A stretch of 64,000 nucleotides of DNA, taken from Prorocentrum cordatum (lineage: Eukaryota > Sar > Dinophyceae > Prorocentrales > Prorocentraceae). This document shows, piece by piece, positions 18,946 through 30,459 of the stretch. How positions within the stretch are numbered: position 1 is the first letter of the stretch; every line of letters begins with the position of its first letter. The position numbers and the translations under genes were made by a program. The stretch lies in the NCBI GenBank assembly GCA_963575745.1, contig CAUYUJ010018316.1, positions 279,970-343,969 of the forward strand. Reading direction: 5' to 3'. A model generated the notes under the pieces. The model saw nothing but the letters and a program-made list of their open reading frames with translations, ran no database searches and was not told where the DNA came from.

Positions 18946-20055
18946 GCACTGATTTAAAGGACAGGCGAGATCCCCCCAACAATCCATGGGACGCAAAAAG
19001 ACATACTAATACTATATGTCCTCCTCGGAGGCGCGCGTCCGACCCAAACATATAGCATACCCATCCTGTAGTGTATCTTTTCCCGAGCGGTGTGGCCAGA
19101 AAGCGCCCGCCACGACGCATATACTGTGAGATTTCTCGGTGCGCGCGTCGCCCCTGGAGTATGTTGGGCTGACGCCGAATCCACGACGTCGGAGATCGGG
19201 ACACCCCTCTGAGGGGACAGAAGGTGCCAACACCGCTGCGCCCCCAGACCTCCCCAAACCCTTATCGCGGTGTGAAAAGATCACGACGAGTAGCTTTCTA
19301 CATGTTCGGCCTCCCGGGGCCCCTGACGGGCCCCGGGGCCGTCAAAACCGACTCAGGATGAAAGACCAATCCCGACGCGTTGTCCATCTTAGAGGCCGTC
19401 AAACAGTCGTGGGCAATCCTGGGCCATCTTGGCCGTATTCGAGGCCGGCTTGGCCTCCGAGAGCCTTGCGAAGAGACCTCGAGAAGCATCCATGAGGACT
19501 CTGGCCCACGGCAGCGTCGTCGTCGTGGCCGCCGCCGTTGTCGTCGTCGTCGCCCTCCAAAGTCGGTGGCGCCAGCCGTAAGGCTTTCGCAGTAGTTGTG
19601 GGCAACCCTGGGCCCTCTGGGCCGTGTTCTTCGTCAATGTGAACCGTACTGGAGGTCATCTCGGGCTGCGTTTGAACCATGGAGCGCGGGTCTCGTGGCG
19701 CTGGTCCACTGGAGGGTTGGCTGCCTGGCCCGTCATACAACTCCCCCGGGACCTGGACCACACAGTCACCCCGGGTAGAAGCGTCCAAGAATGTCCGCCA
19801 TGGATGCCTTCAACACGGCCCTAGGTACGTAGCCGAAGGTGACCTCTAGGACGGCGTAGGATGGGCCCAGACGGATCTAAATGAACCTCTCGCAAACCTC
19901 TGGAATGCAATTTTGTGCCACCTCGATGTCTCCAACCAGGATGCCCCCCAAGGGGCCCTTCTCCTTCCGAAGCAAATTGGTCGTCTGTGCTGTCCAGCTT
20001 ATTGCGCTTTCCCTCGTTACCCTCTGAGCCATCCAGATATCCAATACCGCGCAAG
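18946..20055. other. Unassigned DNA with CCAAGA-family fragments and a CGT triplet run
   Basis: Short CTTGG-type fragments near 19395-19480 and a CGTCGT triplet patch at 19516-19556. No gene recognised. Confidence 0.4.
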
Positions 20056-20140
20056 ATGACCTCAAGAAACGCCCAGACGGGCTCCAAGACGGCCCAAAGG
20101 CCCCCAAGAGCGCCCCAAGAGAGTCCCAGAGTTCATCCAG
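20055..20140 (+). repeat. Short CCAAGA-family array
   Basis: CTCCAAGACGGCCCAAAGGC followed by CCCCAAGAG words, plus-strand orientation as in 49.4-60.2 kb. Confidence 0.75.
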
Positions 20141-20759
20141 GGGCGATGACGCATGGTGCTCCGACGAGGGCCCTGCTTGAGCCGAGCACGGCGAACGACC
20201 TCCAACATACATTCCCCTCAAAAACCGTCTTCTCAATTCAGGAGGCAACTGCTGGAAGGTCTGCGTGTGGAACGACTACCAGATGCGAAAACCAGATCTT
20301 GGGGGTGCAAAGCCGGATTCAGCCAGAGTCAGCCCAGGAGCAAGCCGCATTAAGCGGGAGCAAGGATCAATTTAGCCGAGACTGTGATCAAGAATATGAG
20401 TATTTGATAAATCGGGCCCAGCTTCCCGGGGGTTTCTTGAAACAAACCTGAACAAATGATTATTGTTGACGCTGGAGGGCGAATGTGCTCAAGAAACCAG
20501 GCCAACGTTCTTGCAAGTTGGTTAAGAACCGCTGGCCCAACTTTTCGGGAGGAGGTTTCTTAGCCAGATACTCGCCTGTAGGACGGTCTTCGACCGCGGA
20601 CACACCAGCGCCGACTCTGCGATTAGCCTCCCATAAGAGGCAACCGAATTCCATGATGAGAAAGAGAGAGAGAGAGAGGGCCGGAGAGGAGGATGAGGAT
20701 GCGGAGGAGGACGAGCACCAGTCCTGAAATTCGCCACGACGCGACGCCCCCAACGGGCT

Positions 20760-20960
20760 CCTCTGGTGTTCTTGGAGGGGCACAGGGGCACACACACAGA
20801 TATACACACATCCCCGGATCCCCTATATCTGCAACATGTCTGGAGAATCATATCCTCCTCCTCTTCCCATCTTTTCCATACTTGCCGGGGGATCGACGGT
20901 TTGTTGTGTCTGTGTGTGCTTTCCCTCCTGAGTTCTGTGTTTGTTTCTGCCTCTCTGCGC
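20760..20960. repeat. Dispersed repeat shared with 50690-50885
   Basis: CACACACAGATATACACACA, CCATACTTGCCGGGGGATCG and TTGTTGTGTCTGTGTGTG correspond in order to words at 50736, 50830 and 50850. Diverged. Confidence 0.55.
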
Positions 20961-21870
20961 TCTCACGCAGTTGCGTGCTAGCTCACGCTGGCCTCTTCTA
21001 TTTGGCTTGCTTGACGCTATCAGGATCCTGGAAGCACACACGGCCGAATTCACATGTGGGGCATGTGCAGGCCACACGCTGGATGCACGGAGGGCCGGCG
21101 CATCCTGCAGTAAGAGGACCGAGCGCCGCTGGAAGGACACGCAGCGGCACAAATGTTTCCAACTCTTGCCATGGTTCGCCGCACCATATGTCGCTGAGTG
21201 CCAGCTGGCGCCTGGCGCTGAGTGCCGCTGGCGCCGGCTGGTGCTGAGGCCAGCTGGTCCGGGCACGGGCCGGCGCGCCTCCTTTGCCCTCCCCCCTCCC
21301 CCTCTTCCCTCCCCCTCCACGCCCCGCGCGCTTGTCGTTCGTCTGTCGTCCGCTGTTTTCGTCGTCGTGTCGTGCCGTCCCCTTGCACTCTGCCACTGGG
21401 CTCCCATTTGCTAGTGCATTTAATTTCTTTGTACAGCCTTTCGCGTACAGTCGGTCCAAAACCTAGACCAGTCCCCCTCCAAAAAAAGGACACGACAGAT
21501 ACGATACACCTTCGCTGGTTCGCCAGGAGTTCTTGGATCGACGCTGGAACCCCATCCCTGGCACGGGGAGGGCACAAGGGACGGCGCCAGAGACGCCGCC
21601 AGGGGAGTCCAGCGCAGATCCAAACAGTCCGCGCGAACCGTCGAAAGTATCTGTTTGTGCAAACTGCTCTTGTTCGGTCCCAACTCCCCCACGCGAGCAA
21701 ACAAGCGGAGGCAGACCGACGAGCAGACGCGGAGGCAAAGCGACGGCGCCTTGCCGTTCTCCACCAGTGCCCTGCTGGGCGGCTCGAGGTGGGGGAGGAG
21801 AGCTCAGCATGCTACACATTGAATTCTAAAGGTCTTTAGACACGCCCCTGATAATGGAATCCGACGCACT
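20961..21870. other. Unassigned DNA
   Basis: Contains GCGCTGGCGCC-type GC repeats at 21205-21245 and, at 21600-21660, a short dispersed phrase (AGTCCGCGCGAAC, CGAAAGTATCTGT) recurring near 22935-22985, 31330-31400 and 43930-44085. No gene. Confidence 0.4.
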
Positions 21871-22070
21871 TCTTGACGGACTGGGGCCCCGTCAGGAGGG
21901 GACAAATACACATTTCCCCGCGGCACCCGCCGCGCAACAACGAGGACGACGAGATTCAAAAGGAGATTGTGAGCAACGCCTCCAGAGAAGAATGTGCCGA
22001 TCTATTTTGCAATCCTGTCGCAAACGTGCTTAAAATTCCCCTGTCGCGCAGTGGATCCCAGGGAGCATCA

Positions 22071-22285
22071 TTCCCTGGGAGAAGGAACCCCACAACTTTA
22101 TTCAGCCCGCCCAACAATAGAGGGGAAATAATCTCCGCCGCGATGACGACGACGCTTACGACTACGACTACGATTACGACTACACCCACGACGGCGATTG
22201 CGACTACAATCGCGGCGACAATCACGAGTATAATCACATTTACAACCACGACCGCAATCACGACTACAACCACAACCACTGATTC
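22071..22285. repeat. Repeat module followed by a GAC/TAC triplet tail
   Basis: The module (about 22071-22150) has CCTGGGAGAAGGAACCCC, TTCAGCCCGCCCAACAATAG and CCGCCGCGATGACGA, then ~125 bp of degenerate NAC triplets. The same module at 22357 runs into GGA repeats instead. Confidence 0.8.
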
Positions 22286-22356
22286 CTATTTCCATCCTCA
22301 TGAGAAGATGCTCACATATCCTCTCGCGTGTAGGGTGGTGGCCCGCAGATGGTTAT

Positions 22357-22500
22357 TCCGTGGGAGAAAGGACCCCCCAACATTATCCAGCCCGCCAACT
22401 AATAGAAGGAAATTGCTTTCCGCCGCGATAATGACGCGGATGGAGGGGAGGAGGAGGAGGAGGAGGAGGAGGAGGAGGAGGCGGAGGAGGAGGAGAAGGG
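22357..22500. repeat. Second copy of the module, followed by a GGA tail
   Basis: CGTGGGAGAAAGGACCCCCC, CCAGCCCGCCAACTAATAGA and CCGCCGCGATAATGACG match the first copy, then (GGA)n from about 22443. Different simple repeats follow the same end. Confidence 0.8.
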
Positions 22501-23065
22501 GCAGGATGAGGAGCAGGATACGGAGGAGGGGCGAGCTTGTTTCCCGCCGAAAGAAACCGAGGGGGGAGAACACGGAGATAAGGACCTCCTGAGGCTACCC
22601 CCGACATCCGAGGACCACGGATGGAGCTTGTCAAGTGTGCGCGTCGTGTCGGACATCCCCGGGAAACCCTGGAGAACAGGCGCGACCCGCGTCTTTCTTC
22701 GCGCCTGGAAGGCATAACCAGACGAAGACAGACCTGTGGATCTGTATTTGTGGATGCCGTGACCATGGACACTCGAACAATCAGATCATTGAATGACATC
22801 TGTGTTTTTAAATGTGCAAAACATGTTCTAAACATGTTTCAACAATGTTATTTTCACATTTAAATCATGCTTAAAACATCTTTTAGACATTTGGGAAGTA
22901 TTTGGCAGCATGCTTCCTCTCCATTCATCGACTTCCACAAATCTGTATAGGCATACGCTTTCGGAAGTCCGCGCGGACTCCTCGGATCGGCACCGGAGTT
23001 CCCTCCTGGGCGTGTGGAGCGCGCTGGGGGCGGCGCCGGCGGCGCCGCAAGGGGTTCCAACGATG
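22501..23065. other. Unassigned DNA
   Basis: Nothing recognised apart from a fragment of the CGCGCGGACTTCCGAAAG dispersed phrase (reverse) near 22950-22985. Confidence 0.4.
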
Positions 23066-23073
23066 ATCCAGGA

Positions 23074-23227
23074 TTAAGTCGGGCGTGTTGCCCTACAGGA
23101 GGATCTTCGACGACAAATAAACAATACTAAACAAATGCTCCAAAAATGTTTAAACCAAATTCAAAAAATAGTCCCCAGACTATTTCTAAACTATTCTTCC
23201 TCCTGTAGAGGGACGGGCCCGACTTAA
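23074..23227. mobile_element. Complete copy of the TTAAGTCGGGC inverted-repeat element
   Basis: 154 bp from TTAAGTCGGGCGTG to GGGCCCGACTTAA. Perfect 8-bp target duplication ATCCAGGA at 23066-23073 and 23228-23235. Interior has AATAGTCCCCAGACTATTT. An 8-bp duplication fits hAT-like transposition, but with no transposase the superfamily is inference. Confidence 0.93.
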
Positions 23228-23639
23228 ATCCAGGACATCCGCGCGGGTGTTTCTTCTTCGGCTGACCTGGGTGGTGAATTGGGCAGTGAAGCTCGCCGGA
23301 TCCCACTTGGCAGCCGCCAGCGCCACAGCACGGGCCGCTTCTGTTGCAATGGGCACGGGCAAGCTGTGATGCCCACAAGTCGTGGTGCTGCTGTGTGATG
23401 CCATGGAACATGCCGTGTGCGTTGCGCATGCTTGGCTAGCCCAGTCCGGGAGGCCAGGGTTTTTTTGTGATAGAAGGGAGCCGCAGGAGCAACGGATGCT
23501 CGGACAGCCCAGCGGACGCCCGCAAGGTGGGTCTACGCCAGCAGGCGGAACAGCTATGCAGGGATGAGGGCGCATGCTGCGGGGTATGGCTTCTTACAGA
23601 AGCTATCAGCGCGCGCACCCTGGGTGTCGTGCATATGTG
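23228..23639. other. Unassigned DNA
   Basis: No gene, RNA or repeat recognised between the element and the tetranucleotide array. Confidence 0.4.
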
Positions 23640-24105
23640 TGTATATGTATATATAAATATGAATGTATGTACATACGTACGTGTGTTTACAATTATCTCT
23701 ATATGTCTATATATGTCCGTACGTCGGTATGCATGTATGTATGTATGCATGTAAGCATGCATGCATGTATGAATGTATGATTGTATGCATGTATGCATGT
23801 ATGTATGCATGTACGTATGTATGTATGTACGTATGTTTGTATGCATGCATGTATGTATGTACGTACGTACGTATGTGTATGTATGTATGTATGTATGTAT
23901 GTACGTATGTAGGTAGGTAGGTAGGTAGGTAGGTAGGTCGGTCGGTCGGTCGGTGGGTCGGTCGGTCGGTCGGTAGGTAGGTAGGTAGGTAGGTAGGTGT
24001 GTCTGTATGTATGTATGCATGCATGCATGCATGTATGTATGTATGTATGTATGTATGTATGTATGTGTGTATGTATGTATGTATGTATGTAGGTATGTAT
24101 GTTAG
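23640..24105. repeat. Nested, near-symmetric tetranucleotide array
   Basis: ATGT units (with ACGT and GCAT variants) give way to TAGG (about 23910-23937), TCGG, one TGGG near 23954, then TCGG, TAGG (to about 23996) and ATGT again. Open frames read Tyr/Cys/Met/Val or His/Thr/Tyr/Ile repeats only. Confidence 0.97.
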
Positions 24106-27100
24106 TATCTTGAATGGCGCGTGCCAGTGGCAACCACAGAGCTGTTGTCGCAGAGGGGATCCACAGAAAGAGGGAAGCACTTGAGCGAGGGCGTCCCCTC
24201 GCCTTGTTGCCGCACGCAGGCTTGCCATGACTCAGAAGCTTGCAGAAATAACGTGTGCTGTCGAGCAGCGTGCAAACATCGATTGGCGCGGTGACGGGCT
24301 GCAGACACTTGTGCAGAATGGCATCGCGTCCGCAGTGGCAGACCACCGCACCGCTCGGACCCACGGGGGCTGATCTCTGTACGCGCCATGACCGAGAACT
24401 GTCGTGATGCTCCCCCCCCGAGCAACAGCGGCAAGGTGAAACGCCGGGTGACCGTCCAAACCGTTACATTTGAAGGATACGGCCAAGCGTCTGCTGCGTT
24501 GCTTCGAGGTTGCATGGATAGCGGCTGCAAGAACGCCGAAAGGAAAGACAATCCAATCCCGCCTACGCATACTGCGTGAACCACATTGAAACATCCCCCA
24601 TGAGGGGAACCTCCTGAAAATTCCGTCCGACCACCGACAAGCAACAGTAGACCACAACATCTTGGAACAAGCTGAGCCCCATCCGTAAAAGAAAACGACT
24701 CCGCACGCACAACTCGCACGGGAGCGAAACACGAAACCAAGATTTCCTGGCGGGGGCCTTCTCACACAGGGCCGTCATATCCTGAAGTTCCGATGCCAGA
24801 AAGCCTTGTTTCACAGCAGTACGCTGGCATCGCCTTGAACGCGTCAAAGCAGTGCCACGGTACTGATTTGCATGATAAGGGACTCTGACCACACGGGGCG
24901 GCAAACGCAACGTCGGGGGGCAGGGGCAACAGGATGGGACTTTTGCCATCTTGCACTCTAACATCACTGCACGCAACTGCGAACATCGACCCCCAACAAA
25001 CGGGGAACATATGATGCGATTGTCTCAAGATGCGCTGTGGAAATACCAGAATTCGAAGCTACCCGCGGCCATTCGCACACTGTCAAGGCGAACGGCCAGT
25101 CGCCATTGGTCTTGACTTGGCATCGGCGGTACATCACCGATGGACTCTCGATCGCGGAACCGCGAATTCCAGAGCGGGGTTGGTTCTTCGCGCCCGGGTC
25201 GGCGACGAATGGGCAGTTGGGGTCGATGCGCCCACCGAGCAAGTCCTCCCCCCTTGCCGGCGCCACTGAACTTCGTCAATGGTCGACAAACGCACAGTAG
25301 GAAAGCCTGCGGATCGTCGAGCACGTCGTTCTAGTTACGTCACGCCCCTCCGATTGAAGGACCGTTCCCCTGACGACGCAATCGCCATGGGCATGCCCGG
25401 CACAGCGGTGCGAGCAACCTGGCCACACATCTGCGGAGGCGTCCAACATTTGCGAGATGACACTCGGACGGCACAAGCCGCTGCACCGCGGTGCCATCTC
25501 GCCACACCACGTGCCACATAGGCAAGTACGCATGGGAATCAGCAGTGACTCAAATCACTGTTGAACATCGTCCCCATACGGCTAAGCTCCACACACCTGG
25601 GCGGGCGTCTGTTGGACATGCGGGGTGCAAGTCCTACCCACCGTGTGACGCGGTATCTCTATTGCCCGCAGCTCGTCGTAACAAAAATTCTTGACGATTA
25701 TCATGGCGTGCGGCTACATATCCCATGCCCTGGTACCAATACCTCACTCTGGGGCCTGGCACGAGACCCAATCCGAAAAATGTGCACCCGAATACGGAAT
25801 GTTCCCCGAGGGGCGTGACAATACCACTCAGGCTCATGAGGAGATGGACAGCGCGGGGCGACGCGCGCATGACAAACATACGGCGACAAACTTGCTGGAA
25901 GAGAACGGCCCAAAAGAGACGAGAACGGAAACGCTTAGAGCGAGGATGGTGGAAAAGGCGGAGAATGATGTGTCAGCGGCGTTATACATGGCTCTCATCA
26001 CGCCCATGAGGAATGCCCATGGCTCCAGGAAGGGACGCGGGGCCCACAGCGCTGCCAAGCGATGCCAGGAGGCACCGGTACACGTTTCCGTCAAGAACGG
26101 GTCTATGCGTGGCCGTGCTTATTCAAGCCATTGTGCTTTGGGTGGTGAGGTTCGCACTGGGAATACGTCCCATTGCAGAACCCATACCATGGTCATTCAT
26201 GATGCTTGTTGAACGTGCCCAAGAATGGACAAAAACGGCGTTGGTACAACCGAAATTTCTACGTCTTCGACAAACCATTCCGGAAACGGATGCGCGAAAA
26301 TGGCTCGTGAACCAACATCCATGAAAAGGTACTGCTTTTCACCATCAAGCGCGTCCTCGTACAAGACACAAGGGTTCTCATGGGATAGTTACTCCTACGC
26401 TTCTTCTCCTCATCAGAACAAACCAACAAGTACCTACCTACTTCACTGTGCCCAAAGCGCCGCGGCTGGCGGGCCACTGGCAAGACATCCCCCCGTTTGC
26501 CGAGCAGCAGGCCTGTACTGGCCGTGGCGGTCTCGGAACGCGGCGCTGTCAGCGAAGACTGCCTCCTCGACCTTCATGTCGAACCTGTTGGAGCTGCCAG
26601 GGCCGGCCGAGTGAAAGACCGACGCGGGCCGTCCGAGCGAGGTGGCAAGGTCTGGCAGCTGCCACCGCGGAAGCGCTGGAGACACCCTCAAACACTTGCC
26701 TTTGGGCCTTAACGTCATCCTCCGACCTGCAGAAAATATGTACAATCTCTCTATATTAGGCAACATTGACGGCCACGTCATGGAATGTTCAATGGTCACG
26801 AACGCCTTGCTGTCACGCCGCGCAGCGCGATCCCACAGCGAATAGTATGCAGTCAGTCCCACCACGAGGCCGGAGAACGGGGCTCCCAAACTCCAATGCA
26901 ACGTCACCCCCCGTATCCAGGGACGCCCGACCAGGCGCAGACAAGAAATCTTGGGGCATATTCTCGAACGATTGGGGCTTTCCGACAGCGCGGGTCGTTC
27001 GATATCTTCCGATTCTGGCCCACTGGTGGCGCTCACCCTTGAACGCCCGCGCTGGAGCCGCCGCCGCGTCGACACGACACGAACCTACCAGAGCCCTGGA

Positions 27101-27180
27101 TAGAGGGAAACCGAGGGCCAGCCTCGATCGCGGCAAGCGAGCAGATGCTGACTGTCCTCTTCGGCGCGCAATGTCTTGCC
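24106..27180. other. Three kilobases of less repetitive DNA with no supported gene
   Basis: Lower GC and no tandem repeats. Several frames of 130-212 codons are open on the minus strand (about 24102-24765 and 26443-27075). The latter includes a hydrophobic stretch and FDMKVEEAVFADSAAFRDRH near its end, which looks protein-like, but I recognise no family and see no splice structure. Treat as possible exon material at most. Confidence 0.35.
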
Positions 27181-27184
27181 TAGG

Positions 27185-27262
27185 ACGAGGGGGAGGAGGA
27201 GGAGGAGGAGGACGAGGAGGAGGAGGCGGAGGAGGAGGTGGAGGAGGAGGAGGAGGGGGTAT
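27185..27262. repeat. GGA microsatellite
   Basis: Imperfect GGA triplets on the plus strand. Confidence 0.95.
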
Positions 27263-27589
27263 GCTCACATGCATGTACTTCTACACAAAGACCGCTCCCG
27301 CACCTCTCGGGGGTGCAACATCTGCTTCGGCTTACCTTCCACCATTGCAGCCGACCAATCTTTGCTCCCGCTGACCTTACGCCGGCACCCACCGAGAAAA
27401 CGAACGCAACTCTTCTACCCCTGAAAGCTGGGGCCCGATCTGGAACATCTCGGATCAACTATGTGTGCTAAGATCTACAGGCGCTCAACGCGCGCGCGGG
27501 TTCTCAAGATCTACTCGAAACCACCGCGTGATTCGCGCACGATTGCTTTCTCCTGCCATTCCTCTTTTTCATGAGGGGTTCCATCCTCC

Positions 27590-27780
27590 TCGCGCTCCTC
27601 CTTCTCCTCCTCCTCCTCCTCCTCCTCCTCCTCCTCCTCCTCTTCTCCACCTCCTCGTCCCCCTTCTCCCCCCCGCGCATCCTCACCTCCCTTCTCCCCC
27701 CTCCTCTTGCTCCTCCTACTCCTCCCCCGCCTCTTCTTCCTCTACCTTCTCCGTCACTCCCCCCGTCTTTCCGCCATCCA
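27590..27780. repeat. TCC microsatellite and pyrimidine-rich tail
   Basis: (CTC)n at about 27595-27645 followed by ~130 bp of C/T-rich sequence. Confidence 0.9.
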
Positions 27781-29100
27781 CCCTCTCAACCCTCTCCACC
27801 GACCCATCCTCGCCCTATCGCATTCTCTTCCGCAGCCTTGCAGATCCAAACTCCTTATCCCCTCGTCACCTTTCATTGTAATTATCCAGCTTCCCCTCCG
27901 GCATCTCTCATAGGCTCTGTTCGAGAGCAGCCTGATTAACAATGCCTAAAACAAGTCTTAACACGCACGCACAGACAACAGGTTCACGTCGTGATCCCAC
28001 GGTGGCCATTTCAAGCCCTCTTGGGGGAGACTTGTCGGCGTCTGTTCGGGGCATATTGGAAGGCCCTTTCGATGGTGGCATACGGTCGCTGACTGTGTCC
28101 TGGTACATCTTGAGCGCACTGCCTTGGGAGCTTGATGCTGAAGCTGTTTCAACATCTGGGCGATCACCCGGGTCCTCTAGGGTCTAGGGTCAGACTGGAC
28201 ATGTCCCTCTACAAGCGGATTTTGAATTAAAAATGAAACATGGCCAGACATATCCGACATTGCTGAAAAGATTCAGGGAGGTCCGTTGGGCGGTTCGGAA
28301 GACATTCACCCACCCACCGGTCGGAAGCGGTCGGTAGAAACATCAAGTAGGAAAGCGTTGAACATAGATTCGGTTCCGTCCGCCCCCTAAAGAGGACGAA
28401 AAAGGCGAAGCCACTCGATCATTGAAGTGGGAAGGCGCTTTCACTAGATTGAAACCTGGGAATCCAAAAGTATCTACTTTCAACGACCGGTTGGTATCCT
28501 TTGAAAACACTTTCGGGGATAGGGGGCTGAGCACGGCGACGCAGCTGCAACGAAACACTCTGCACACACTGGCCCCACCTGTGCAAAACAGCGTGTGCCC
28601 GAATCCCTGATGATGTGACGGGCTTGTTTTACGTCTTTACTATATACTTGTGAAGGGGGGGCTATGCTTCCCCTGTACAGGCCACTCAACAATTTGTGGT
28701 ACTCGCGCGCTGCACTTCTCGAAGCAACACAAGTGCATGTTCCACTTGGTCAGACGCTGTCTACTCCTGCGCAGAATTGCAACACATCTGGAATGCATCC
28801 ATGTTCGGCTGCGTATGAGGCTACGACCTTTCGGCAATTACCTGTCTTCGCTATCTCGTCAACGTCAGACCTACATGTGACGAGTTTGTGGTTGCGGGCA
28901 TGATAGCACACGTGCAACCTCCGAACCAAAGCCATGCCAACACCAAGGAGCCACCCCTGTAGCAAGCAAAACCGAGCCAACGGGGATGCTGAGCGTTCGA
29001 CCATGTTTCGTGGGTTTCCGATGCCCCACTCACAGCCAAACTGCACCCGTAGTAGAGCTCGCATCAAGCGAGGCTGTGATGTAAATGGCATTCGCTGCTT
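27781..29100. other. Unassigned DNA downstream of the HNH-like gene
   Basis: Possible left-end fragment of the TTAAGTCGGGC element at 28190-28232 (ATGTCCCTCTACAAGCGGAT). A minus-strand frame (28750-29145) overlaps the end of the HNH-like ORF but has no recognised motif. No polyadenylation signal called. Confidence 0.4.
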
Positions 29101-29101
29101 G

Positions 29102-30319
29102 TCAAGAAGGAGCACCGTTCCCGCTGGGGCGCAAGAGCGCCACATGCCCCAACCCTAAATGGACAAATCTACTTTCGAAGCGGTCCAAGTAGACTCGCAC
29201 ACGGGAGCACGCACATAGTTTTATTCCAGCATAAAACAGTACCCCCCATGCACAGAGCGGAAATGCAACAGTGACGCAGGCAACAGTACACCTGGCAGTA
29301 ACTTTCGGCAGATCAAGCTGAGCACGACCTTTGCCTTGAAGTGCTTCCCAAGAAGCACACATCGCTTCGAATCCAACGGCTGCTACCAAAGCCGATGCCA
29401 GTGGTCCAAAGGAGAAGCTCAGATAAGTTCTCATGCCAGCAACGCCAGCTTGCTTGAGGCTAGCCCAACATGTCTGCCAACACGCCCCTTCAAGCTTGCG
29501 TCTAAGCTCATGAGAGCCGCGTCGATCTTCACGTAGGGCGCGCACAATTGCGGGAAATAGTTGCAGCAAGCCCGTCAAGCCACCTGCAATTGCCGCAGCT
29601 TGCCCTGCTGACCTCAACTTGACCATCTCGCCATCGCACCAATCCAATCTCGCGGCGGCTTTCAATTCTTCCCGGTTCATCTCTCGGGCTCCCCGACTAC
29701 GGTTCTGTACGCGATCCTCCCAAATCCCATTCCTGGCATCCCCCACGCCACCATCTTTATTTGAGACTATGTGACTCCAATCCTTGGGGTTGATCCCAGA
29801 CGAAACGTCTCCCCAAAGATATCTCCGAATCGTGTCCGGAGAGCGCCGGAAGGTTTCTGGGATCTTCAAGTACTTCTGCTTTGCAATCTCAGCCCCCGCT
29901 GTCTGTCCCGGTCGAAGCCCCGCACGAGCGAACTTGCTGAAAATGTTCTTGACAGGCCAATCGTACATCATCAGATCTTCATACGCGATGGGCTCTCCAA
30001 TCTTGAACAAGGATCTCAACACACCCTGCACAGCAATCGGTGGAAGAAGGTGGTATTCCCTGCGAAGCGAATGTCCATCAACTATGATTTCTTCACCGTC
30101 GCCCACCTGGTCGGCAAAAAGTTGTGCGTTTCCGACACCTGGGCGAACAACCATCAATCGGACCATACCAGCACCAAAGCGCACAGCTCGCGCTTCTCCC
30201 CGGGGCACAAGTTCACCATTGCCAATACTTCCAAGCGGTACGAGACAAAGTCGATCAGGTAGCGATGATAGAACAACCTTGATCTCTCCGTCCGACACAT
30301 TATGTATGATTACTGCCAT
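29102..30319 (-). CDS. Intact 405-codon ORF: HNH-like motif followed by hydrophobic segments, function unknown
   Basis: The only long non-repetitive ORF in the window. I start it at the ATG at 30319 (context AACAATGG) because upstream in-frame codons reach only a TTG at 30415. The AG of CTCTGGGCAG lies 15 nt upstream and could accept a trans-spliced leader. Residues 1-80 look beta-rich. At 180-211 the sequence reads DWSHIVSNKDGG, then ARNGIWEDR and QNRSRGA, i.e. His183, Asn197 and an NRxRGA end, resembling the His-Asn part of HNH-type nuclease motifs. Hydrophobic segments follow at about 232-260, 286-324 and 342-370, suggesting membrane association. The tail is basic. No introns, frameshifts or repeats interrupt it, and composition differs from the GC-rich surroundings, so horizontal or mobile origin is possible. 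The nuclease reading is inference; a third catalytic residue is not obvious, so it may be inactive. Confidence 0.72.
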   Translation of the reverse strand: MAVIIHNVSDGEIKVVLSSLPDRLCLVPLGSIGNGELVPRGEARAVRFGAGMVRLMVVRPGVGNAQLFADQVGDGEEIIVDGHSLRREYHLLPPIAVQGVLRSLFKIGEPIAYEDLMMYDWPVKNIFSKFARAGLRPGQTAGAEIAKQKYLKIPETFRRSPDTIRRYLWGDVSSGINPKDWSHIVSNKDGGVGDARNGIWEDRVQNRSRGAREMNREELKAAARLDWCDGEMVKLRSAGQAAAIAGGLTGLLQLFPAIVRALREDRRGSHELRRKLEGACWQTCWASLKQAGVAGMRTYLSFSFGPLASALVAAVGFEAMCASWEALQGKGRAQLDLPKVTARCTVACVTVAFPLCAWGVLFYAGIKLCACSRVRVYLDRFESRFVHLGLGHVALLRPSGNGAPS

Positions 30320-30459
30320 TGTTATTGAGTTGGCTGCCCAGAGCTCCAAACTGATCGCCAAGTCATGCTGGCTGGTCGGGTGTAGTGGCACCAGGAGGGC
30401 CTCGCGAAGCGCCAAGTCAGTGCGGACCCCAAGCTCTACAGGCTCGTTTCCAAACGCCT

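Noticed and set aside
23436-24364. Frames with His-Thr-Tyr-Ile or Cys-Met-Tyr-Val repeats.
   Set aside because: Direct translation of the tetranucleotide array.
25691-26212. 173-codon frame in the less repetitive region.
   Set aside because: No recognisable motif, biased composition or splice structure; length is within chance for this GC content.
30316-30415. Longer start (TTG at 30415) for the HNH-like ORF.
   Set aside because: TTG is not a normal start in nuclear genes. The ATG at 30319 has a good context and an AG just upstream.
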